Positions 1 through 5,481 of a stretch of DNA of 5,481 nt are shown here, one piece after another. Location: assembly GCA_033720735.1 (NCBI GenBank), contig JAWWBX010000300.1, forward strand, positions 1 through 5,481. Reading direction: 5' to 3'. Below the pieces are notes generated by a model. That model was not told the origin of the DNA, made no database searches, and saw nothing but the letters and a program-made list of their open reading frames with translations. Numbering within the stretch: the first letter of the stretch is position 1; every line of letters begins with the position of its first letter. This stretch comes from B8-G4 sp033720735 (GTDB taxonomy: Bacteria > Bacteroidota > Bacteroidia > Chitinophagales > Saprospiraceae). The translations under genes were made by a program, and so were the position numbers.

Positions 1-1
1 A

Positions 2-1903
2 TACCAGGCCGGGAAGGGCACGTCGGCCCACAACAAATCCGGCAGCGTCTTTATCGGGAAACAGGCGGGATTCAACGAGACGGCGTCAAACAGGCTGTAT
101 ATCGAAAATTCCTCATCTGCCACACCGCTCATCTATGGGGAGTTTGACAACGACGTACTGCGGGTCAATGGAGAGTTGCAGGTGGGAACGGCATACGCGT
201 TGCCGACCGCCGACGGCAGTTCCAGTCAGGTCCTGAAGACCGATGGAGCAGGGCAGCTGAGCTGGCAGGATGAGGGACCGGTCGCATGCTTAGAGGGCGT
301 GGATACGGTGCAAGTCAAGCTGAGTGGCCTCGCGGCGTTTGTCTTCGATTCGAGCAGGATCTCGTTCATGAATAATGAGCAGAATATCTTTATTGGATCG
401 CACGCCGGATTGAATACCATGCCCTCTCCGAATCCGATCAATTTTCTCGGAAAGACCAACATCTTCGTTGGTGACAGTTCAGGCTTTGCAAACACGGTGG
501 GTGCGCACAATCTCTTTATCGGGAATAGATCGGGCCTCAATGCGGTAGGTTATTCGAACACATTCCTCGGGCATAGTGCGGGGGTACAAAGCTCAGGTTC
601 TGCGAATACATTTGTGGGGTATTTTGCCGGCAACAATACATCCACCGGTCAGTACAATGCCTTCATGGGCAGTGAGGCCGGGCAGCACAATACAGAAGGA
701 TCTACAAATGTGGCGATAGGCGGACTGGCAGGTAAACACTCAACTACAGGATCTCACAATGCTTTTCTTGGGTATGGGGCGGGACAATGGAATTCTTCCG
801 GCGGCGGCAATGTCTTTGTTGGCAGAGACGCAGGACTGTTTAATGGCACCGGAGAGTCCAATATTTATATCGGTTACAATGCAGCCCCGAGCACGGCGAA
901 TGATTCGTTCAATGTGATCATCGGCGCCAACGCCGGGTTTGTGTCCAATGACATGCAGACCAGCAACCACAATATCCTGATCGGGCATAGGGCCGGCAAC
1001 AATGTAGCCTTCGACGGCGCCGACAGCACTCTGATCATTGAGAGTTCCGGGTCTGCTACCCCGCTCATCTACGGCCGGTTCGACAATGACTGGCTCCAGG
1101 TCAACGGCCGGTTCACCCCGACCGAGGGTGTCACTGACGAGGATGGCGACACCCGGATCCAGGTGGAGGAGAATGCGGACGAGGACGTGATCAGGTTTGA
1201 TGTCGCCGGGACTGAAAAAATGTATCTGGATCCTGACGGGAAAGTCGTGCTGAACAACAGCGTTAACGATGAAATGACCATCATCAACCATGATGAATGG
1301 GAGCATGCCACTGGCGTCCAGGACTTTGGCAATGATTTCTCCGGTGGAGACCACTTCATTATGGCCAGCAAAGAAACGTCAGGGGAATCTGCCGGGATCT
1401 TCGGCAACGGGGATCATGTCACGATCTGGTCGCCCGGGGACGCCGCTGCGGGCCAGCCGGCCGCACTGCTCTACATTCTCGACGAGGATGGCTTTGACAA
1501 TGACACCGACCCCTACGACAATGGCGCCCTGCAGGCGTATCTCAACACCTCCGGAACCTGGATCGCCAGCGACCGTAACCGGAAGTCAGGGATCAGGCCC
1601 CTGCAGCATGCTACCGACAAGATCCGCAAGCTGGGAACATATGCCTACCACTATAACGCAGTCGGTGACGAGCGCAGCAAACCTGGCGACAGCCCCGAAG
1701 TGCTCGGTGTGATCGCTCAGGAATTGAAACAAACCATTCCGCAGGCGGTGCAGATCAATGACCACGGCGAACATTTTGTCAACTACGACCAGCTGATCCC
1801 CGTTCTCATCGAGGCGACCAAGGAACAACAGACCGAGATCGAAGACCTGAAACAACAGGTGGCCTCCCTTCTCGCTCGCCTCGAATTGCTGGAGAACAAA
1901 TAA
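2..1903 (+). CDS. Tail-fibre/adhesin-like repeat protein with C-terminal S74 chaperone domain (5' end outside window)
   Basis: The reading frame is open from base 2 to the TAA at 1901-1903, giving 633 visible residues. The TTG at 176 is internal, because coding similarity continues upstream of it. Numbering from base 2, the order is: the end of one head-repeat array and a cap (about 1-59); a linker with the motif LPTADGSSSQVLKTDGAG (about 63-80), common in Bacteroidota tail-fibre-domain proteins; a second array of N-x-F-[IVL]-G-x-x-[AS]-G repeats (128-340); a second cap (344-371); an Asp/Glu-rich beta-type stalk; and a C-terminal S74 (endosialidase-type) domain from about 521. The S74 signature is Ser523-Asp524 in SDRNRK, then GVIAQEL, VNYDQLIPVLIEA and a heptad-rich end (LKQQVASLLARLELLE). 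In characterised S74 proteins the domain helps a trimer fold and then cuts itself off at the Ser. The protein is therefore probably a trimeric extracellular or phage-like fibre. Its ligand and export route cannot be seen. Family call is firm, role uncertain. Confidence 0.9.
   Translation, partial: YQAGKGTSAHNKSGSVFIGKQAGFNETASNRLYIENSSSATPLIYGEFDNDVLRVNGELQVGTAYALPTADGSSSQVLKTDGAGQLSWQDEGPVACLEGVDTVQVKLSGLAAFVFDSSRISFMNNEQNIFIGSHAGLNTMPSPNPINFLGKTNIFVGDSSGFANTVGAHNLFIGNRSGLNAVGYSNTFLGHSAGVQSSGSANTFVGYFAGNNTSTGQYNAFMGSEAGQHNTEGSTNVAIGGLAGKHSTTGSHNAFLGYGAGQWNSSGGGNVFVGRDAGLFNGTGESNIYIGYNAAPSTANDSFNVIIGANAGFVSNDMQTSNHNILIGHRAGNNVAFDGADSTLIIESSGSATPLIYGRFDNDWLQVNGRFTPTEGVTDEDGDTRIQVEENADEDVIRFDVAGTEKMYLDPDGKVVLNNSVNDEMTIINHDEWEHATGVQDFGNDFSGGDHFIMASKETSGESAGIFGNGDHVTIWSPGDAAAGQPAALLYILDEDGFDNDTDPYDNGALQAYLNTSGTWIASDRNRKSGIRPLQHATDKIRKLGTYAYHYNAVGDERSKPGDSPEVLGVIAQELKQTIPQAVQINDHGEHFVNYDQLIPVLIEATKEQQTEIEDLKQQVASLLARLELLENK
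95..178 (+). repeat. Cap module, copy 1 (28 residues; second copy at 1031-1114)
   Basis: This 84-bp coding segment contains SATPLIYG, then FDND, then VNG. It matches the segment at 1031-1114 at 20 of 28 residues, by eye, without gaps. Both copies directly follow a head-repeat array; here the last visible unit is SVFIGKQAG at 44-70. The fibre therefore appears to be built from tandem array-plus-cap modules. The part upstream of the window is probably the rest of the first module. Confidence 0.88.
383..1021 (+). repeat. Array of twelve degenerate ~51-bp coding repeats (N-x-F-[IVL]-G head repeats)
   Basis: Twelve in-frame units begin with Asn and the pattern N-x-[F/Y/I/A]-[I/V/L/M]-G, at 383, 458, 509, 557, 605, 656, 707, 758, 809, 860, 911 and 971. 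Seven of the eleven spacings are exactly 51 bp (17 residues) and two are 48 bp. The first (75 bp) and last (60 bp) are longer. Most units contain G-x-x-[AS]-G four residues after the first hydrophobic pair, followed by Ser/Thr/Gly/Asn-rich turns. The pattern resembles YadA-type left-handed beta-roll head repeats, although those usually have shorter units. Each unit probably forms one coil of a trimeric beta roll. Conservation is at protein level; the DNA has diverged, so this is not a recent tandem duplication. Confidence 0.88.
1031..1114 (+). repeat. Cap module, copy 2 (28 residues; first copy at 95-178)
   Basis: This is the second copy of the SATPLIYG / FDND / VNG cap, closing the twelve-unit array. 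Beyond it the two copies diverge. Copy 1 leads into a linker and a new array, while copy 2 leads into an acidic stalk (IQVEENADEDVIRFDVAG) and then the S74 domain. Confidence 0.88.
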
Positions 1904-1943
1904 ACCGGCAGCCAAGCAGTCGCGTACACTCCCGGATGTTGCA

Positions 1944-1969
1944 GATTGTTCAATCAACCATGAACAATC
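1944..1969. repeat. Perfect 9-bp inverted repeat between the fibre gene and rpsA
   Basis: GATTGTTCA (1944-1952) and TGAACAATC (1961-1969) are exact reverse complements around the 8-base loop ATCAACCA. No T-run follows on either strand, so it is not a classic intrinsic terminator. It lies 21 bp upstream of the rpsA -7 element and 41 bp after the fibre stop codon. It could be an RNA 3'-end hairpin for the fibre transcript or a regulator site for rpsA. AATCAA recurs at 1952, 1966 and 1973, so part of the symmetry may reflect low-complexity spacer sequence. Confidence 0.6.
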
Positions 1970-1989
1970 AATAATCAACAATTAAACCC

Positions 1990-1997
1990 TATCTTTG
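1990..1997 (+). promoter_or_regulatory. Putative rpsA promoter, -7 element TATCTTTG
   Basis: TATCTTTG matches the Bacteroidota -7 consensus TAnnTTTG exactly. No good TTG -33 element lies 19-21 bp upstream, where the sequence is AT-rich (AATCAATAATCAACAATT). Transcription would start near 2002-2006, giving a leader of roughly 70-75 nt before the chosen ATG at 2078. The core TATCTTTGCG is identical to that of the rRNA promoter at 4547-4556. Confidence 0.6.
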
Positions 1998-2002
1998 CGC
2001 CC

Positions 2003-2077
2003 GCTAAAAATGATTTGTTCACCCGTCCTGACATTATAGGTTACTATAACCAGGGACTACAAACCGATTCGTTCGAT
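2003..2077 (+). other. rpsA 5' leader with two competing small hairpins
   Basis: This is the inferred untranslated leader of rpsA. It holds two mutually exclusive stems: TTATAG/CTATAA around GTTA (2034-2049) and GGTTA/TAACC around CTA (2039-2051). A possible nine-codon ORF begins at ATG 2010 and ends at TAG 2037-2039. No strong Shine-Dalgarno precedes the ATG at 2078, as is usual in Bacteroidota. E. coli S1 regulates its own translation through a structured leader; a similar role here is only a guess. Confidence 0.4.
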
Positions 2078-4486
2078 ATGTCAGAAGAAATGAATCAACA
2101 TCCGGAGCAGTCACAGGAAACGGTCAACCCAACCTCTGAGACCACCGAGACTGTTGATACGGAGCCCACCAAGGAACAACCCAAACCCGAGAAAAAAGAA
2201 GAACCGAAAGTCGCGCACGACGACTTTGACTGGGCCGAGCGCAGCAAGCACGAGCTTCCCTATACGCAGGAAGAGATCGATAAATACCTGGCAGACTACG
2301 AGTCGTCCATGTCAGCCATCGCCGAAAACGAGATCGTCTCCGGCAAGGTGGTCCATATCTCGCCGAGTGATGTCGTCCTTGACCTCAATCACAAGTCGGA
2401 CGGGATCGTGTCGACCTCCGAATTCCGCGATATGCCAGACCTGGCTGTCGGGGACATGGTGGATGTGTATGTAGAACAACAGGAGGATGAGCGTGGCCAG
2501 TTGGTCCTTTCACGGCGCAAAGCCAAGCTGCTGAAAGCCTGGGAGAACATCGTGGACTCATACAAGAACGGTACGGTGATCAAAGGCCAGGTGATCAGCA
2601 AGACCAAAGGCGGTCTGATCGTCGATGCCGGCGGGCTGGAAACATTCCTGCCCGGATCACAGATCGACATCAAGCCGATCATCGACTACGATTCCTATGT
2701 CGGCAAGACCATGGAGTTCAAGGTGGTCAAGATCAACGAGGCGATCAAGAACGCTGTCGTATCCCACAAGGCACTTATCGAAAGTGATCTGGCCGAGCAG
2801 CGCGAGGCGATCATCTCCGGCCTTGAGCAGGGGCAGGTCCTCGAGGGTGTCGTCAAGAATATCACCGACTTCGGTGCCTTTATGGACCTCGGTGGTGTCG
2901 ACGGCCTTCTCTATATCACCGATATCTCGTGGGGTCGGATCAACCACCCGAGCGATGTGCTGGAACTGAACCAGAAGATCAACGTGGTGGTCCTGGACTT
3001 CGACGAAAACAAGAAACGGATCTCGCTGGGTCTCAAGCAGCTCCAGCCGCATCCGTGGGATGTGCTGCCCGAAGACATTACCGAAGGGTCGGTGGTCAAA
3101 GGGAAGATCGTCAACATCGAGGACTACGGTGCATTTCTCGAGATCACGCCGGGCGTAGAAGGATTGATCCACGTGTCCGAGATCTCCTGGAGCAACCAGC
3201 CGATCAATGCGCGTGACTACTTCGACCTGGATCAGGAATTCGAGGCCAAGATCGTCACGATCAGCCGCGAAGACCGGAAGATGTCACTCAGTCTGAAACA
3301 GCTGACCCCGGATCCGTGGAGCGAGATCGAGATCAAGTTTCCCGAGGGCAGCCGGCACAAGGGCGATGTCAAGAACCTGACGCCATACGGTGTGTTTGTG
3401 GAACTGGAGGATGGCATCGGCGGCATGGTCCATATCTCGGACCTGTCCTGGACCAAGCGCTTTTCGCACCCGTCAGAGTTTACCAAGATCGGGGAGGAGA
3501 TCGACGTGGTGATCCTCGAGATCGACAAGGAGAACCGCAAGCTGTCGCTCGGGCACAAGCAGATCGAAGAGAACCCCTGGGATACTTTCTCACAGGTCTT
3601 CCCGATGGGATCGTACCACGAGGCTACGGTTGTCCGCAAGGATGACAAGGGAGCGATCGTGCAGTTGCCCTATGGTCTGGAGGCGTTTGCCCCCATCAAG
3701 CATATCCGCAAGGAGGATGGCAATGCAGCCCAGGTCGATGAGAAGCTGACGGTCAAGGTGATCGAATTCAACCGGGACGACAAGCGCATTCTGGTTTCTC
3801 ACACCCGTTATCTGGATGATCAGCGGCGTGAGGCATCCGGAGAAGTGCGCGCCGAGCGGCGCAAAGAGCGTCAGCACACGGAGCGTCAGGTCCGCCAGAC
3901 CCAGTCGCGGGTCGAGCCAACCACGCTCGGTGACATGGATGTCTTCTCTCAGCTCAAGGAGCAATTGCAGCAGGGCGACAGCCCGGCCCCTACAAAGAAA
4001 GAGGAATTGACAGAGGAACCTGTGAGTGAGGCGGTCGATGCCACACCTGAGGTGGTTGAGGAGCCAGCGGTCGAGGAGGTCAGTGCAGAGACACCTGAAG
4101 CGGCTGCAGAAGTGACAGAGGAGGCTGCGGCAGAAGCAGAGGATGAAGCCCCGGAGGCTGAGCCGGAAGCAGAAGCGCCGGTGGTTGCAGAGGAAGTGGA
4201 GAGCAGTAAGGAGAAAGCAGAAGTGAAAGCGGTGACCGATGATCTGAAGAAGATTGAGGGGATCGGGCCAAAGATCTCACAGATCCTTGCGGAAGGAGGG
4301 GTTGGCAGCTTTGAGGCCCTGGCCGCGAGTGATGCTGACACGCTGCGGGGTATCCTGGAGGCGGCCGGCAGTCGCTACAAAATGTTTGACCCGACCACCT
4401 GGCCCCAGCAGGCCGCATTGGCTGCCAAGGGTGATTGGGATGGGTTGAAAGCCCTCCAGGACGAGCTGGACGGAGGTAAGAAGTAA
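2078..4486 (+). CDS. rpsA: 30S ribosomal protein S1, with appended acidic linker and C-terminal HhH-type domain
   Basis: S1 binds the 30S subunit and unfolds and recruits mRNA for initiation. The protein has 802 residues against 557 in E. coli. Order: an acidic, Glu/Pro/Thr-rich N-terminus (1-82); six S1 OB-fold domains at about 83-151, 165-232, 252-321, 336-408, 423-495 and 510-577; a basic Arg-rich linker (about 580-612); a short segment LGDMDVFSQLKEQL (617-630); an acidic Ala/Glu/Pro/Val linker (642-712) with no aromatic residues; and a C-terminal domain (721-802) with DDLKKIEGIGPKI and TTWPQQAALAAKGDWD. Domains 3-5 carry the typical GxF-x-L/I ... HISxxSW core, although domain 3 has YITDISW. 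The ATG at 2078 was chosen because an in-frame TTG at 2015 lies only about 10 nt from the predicted transcript start and would add 21 residues unlike S1. ATG 2090 is a possible alternative. The gene has its own promoter, and a 16S gene follows 218 bp downstream. Identity is essentially certain; the function of the C-terminal domain is unknown. Confidence 0.97.
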   Translation: MSEEMNQHPEQSQETVNPTSETTETVDTEPTKEQPKPEKKEEPKVAHDDFDWAERSKHELPYTQEEIDKYLADYESSMSAIAENEIVSGKVVHISPSDVVLDLNHKSDGIVSTSEFRDMPDLAVGDMVDVYVEQQEDERGQLVLSRRKAKLLKAWENIVDSYKNGTVIKGQVISKTKGGLIVDAGGLETFLPGSQIDIKPIIDYDSYVGKTMEFKVVKINEAIKNAVVSHKALIESDLAEQREAIISGLEQGQVLEGVVKNITDFGAFMDLGGVDGLLYITDISWGRINHPSDVLELNQKINVVVLDFDENKKRISLGLKQLQPHPWDVLPEDITEGSVVKGKIVNIEDYGAFLEITPGVEGLIHVSEISWSNQPINARDYFDLDQEFEAKIVTISREDRKMSLSLKQLTPDPWSEIEIKFPEGSRHKGDVKNLTPYGVFVELEDGIGGMVHISDLSWTKRFSHPSEFTKIGEEIDVVILEIDKENRKLSLGHKQIEENPWDTFSQVFPMGSYHEATVVRKDDKGAIVQLPYGLEAFAPIKHIRKEDGNAAQVDEKLTVKVIEFNRDDKRILVSHTRYLDDQRREASGEVRAERRKERQHTERQVRQTQSRVEPTTLGDMDVFSQLKEQLQQGDSPAPTKKEELTEEPVSEAVDATPEVVEEPAVEEVSAETPEAAAEVTEEAAAEAEDEAPEAEPEAEAPVVAEEVESSKEKAEVKAVTDDLKKIEGIGPKISQILAEGGVGSFEALAASDADTLRGILEAAGSRYKMFDPTTWPQQAALAAKGDWDGLKALQDELDGGKK

Positions 4487-4489
4487 AAA

Positions 4490-4512
4490 AGTCAGAAAAA
4501 TTCTGATTATTT
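4490..4512 (+). terminator. Weak intrinsic terminator after rpsA
   Basis: AGTCAGAA (4490-4497) pairs with TTCTGATT (4501-4508) around an AAA loop. The stem has eight pairs, one of them G·U. It starts four bases after the stop codon, is preceded by an A-run and followed by ATTT. The stem is AU-rich and the T-tract is short, so termination may be partial, allowing some read-through into the rRNA operon. Confidence 0.45.
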
Positions 4513-4524
4513 GATGCAAGGTAC

Positions 4525-4554
4525 TTGCAGAAGATGAGGAATGCCTTATCTTTG
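4525..4554 (+). promoter_or_regulatory. rRNA operon promoter: TTG (-33), 19 bp, TATCTTTG (-7)
   Basis: TTG at 4525-4527 and TATCTTTG at 4547-4554 are 19 bp apart, a textbook Bacteroidota housekeeping sigma promoter. The AT-rich stretch at 4484-4514 upstream could act as an UP-like element. Transcription should start near 4559-4563, about 145 nt before mature 16S. The spacer and -7 element also form an imperfect dyad, AAGATGAGG (4531-4539) against CCTTATCTT (4544-4552), matching at eight of nine positions. Confidence 0.82.
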
Positions 4555-4556
4555 CG

Positions 4557-4577
4557 TTCCCTTTGAAGCAAAGGGAA
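4557..4577 (+). promoter_or_regulatory. 9-bp hairpin at the start of the rRNA transcript
   Basis: TTCCCTTTG (4557-4565) and CAAAGGGAA (4569-4577) are exact reverse complements around the 3-base loop AAG. The predicted transcription start falls in the left arm, so the nascent pre-rRNA would begin with, or within, this stem. It could protect the 5' end, influence promoter escape, or serve as a DNA operator. Too early and lacking a T-tract to be a terminator. Confidence 0.6.
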
Positions 4578-4704
4578 AGATTAAGTTCATTGACAAGGTG
4601 AGAGCGAGTAAAGGTTAAACGCGAATTTAACAGAGTTCAGGAGACAAAAACATCGCGTTGGAAGCACGGCACTTGTGTTGTGGTTTTGGCGCAAAAATTC
4701 TTTT
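4560..4704 (+). ncRNA. 16S rRNA precursor leader
   Basis: This is the transcribed spacer between the rRNA promoter and mature 16S, removed during processing. Besides the 5' hairpin it contains a 6-bp stem GTTAAA/TTTAAC around CGCGAA (4614-4631). The right arm, AATTTAACAGAG (4624-4635), has a weak resemblance to the boxA antitermination element. The partner strand of the processing stem would lie after 16S, outside the window. No tRNA or ORF is seen here. Confidence 0.65.

Positions 4705-5481
<777 letters not shown>

Noticed and set aside
176..178. TTG as the start of the fibre gene
   Set aside because: The frame is open and similar to the downstream cap module all the way to base 2, so the true start is upstream of the window.
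383..1021. CRISPR array or recent tandem DNA repeat
   Set aside because: The ~51-bp periodicity is in the protein. The DNA units are too divergent, in frame, and lack identical repeats separated by unique spacers.
740..1354. A 204-codon ORF antisense to the fibre gene
   Set aside because: It runs opposite repetitive Gly/Asn-rich coding sequence, shows no recognisable domain, and the + frame has clear family motifs.
1..1903. Prophage remnant
   Set aside because: The S74 domain and head repeats are phage-like, but no integrase, capsid, baseplate or attachment site is visible, and such proteins are also chromosomally encoded in Bacteroidota.
1944..1969. Intrinsic terminator for the fibre gene
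   Set aside because: The stem is perfect but no T-run follows on either strand, so it is kept only as an inverted repeat.
2015..2017. TTG as the start of rpsA
   Set aside because: It is only about 10 nt from the predicted transcript start and adds 21 residues unlike S1; ATG 2078 gives a typical acidic S1 N-terminus.
4080..4571. A 163-codon minus-strand ORF opposite the end of rpsA
   Set aside because: It is a low-complexity Pro/Leu/Ser/Gln shadow of the acidic linker, with no family resemblance; it also crosses the rRNA promoter.

Overview
The window looks like a chromosomal segment from a Bacteroidota bacterium, most likely near the Saprospiria/Lewinella-type lineages. Three signals point there. 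The 16S rRNA reads like that phylum (shortened V3 helix, the GGTTTAAAGGGTGCGTAGGCGG region). Two promoters carry the Bacteroidota -7 element TAnnTTTG. Ribosomal protein S1 ends in an appended helix-hairpin-helix domain of a type I associate with Bacteroidota ribosomal proteins. The class-level placement is from memory of the family, not from an alignment.

Everything recognised lies on the + strand. (1) Positions 2-1903 are the 3' part of a gene for a large fibrous surface or tail-fibre-like protein. It has head-like repeats of about 17 residues, a duplicated 28-residue cap module and a C-terminal S74 intramolecular chaperone domain; its start lies outside the window. (2) Positions 1904-2077 are a spacer with a perfect 9-bp inverted repeat, short AATCAA repeats, a TATCTTTG -7 element and the rpsA leader. 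(3) Positions 2078-4486 are rpsA: 30S ribosomal protein S1 with six S1 domains, a basic linker, a long acidic Ala/Glu/Pro/Val linker and a C-terminal HhH-type domain, 802 residues in all. (4) Positions 4487-4704 hold a weak rpsA terminator, a strong-looking rRNA promoter (TTG, 19 bp, TATCTTTG) and a leader that begins with a perfect 9-bp hairpin. (5) Positions 4705-5481 are the 5' half of a 16S rRNA gene, cut by the window end.

rpsA and the rRNA operon are both translation-machinery units and share an identical 10-base promoter core (TATCTTTGCG), so growth-linked co-regulation is plausible but unproven. The fibre gene seems functionally unrelated and is separated by its own spacer. I see no mobile element, CRISPR array, tRNA or defence system here. 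The oddest features are the domain-accreted S1, the modular self-cleaving fibre, and the dyad symmetries clustered around the two promoters.
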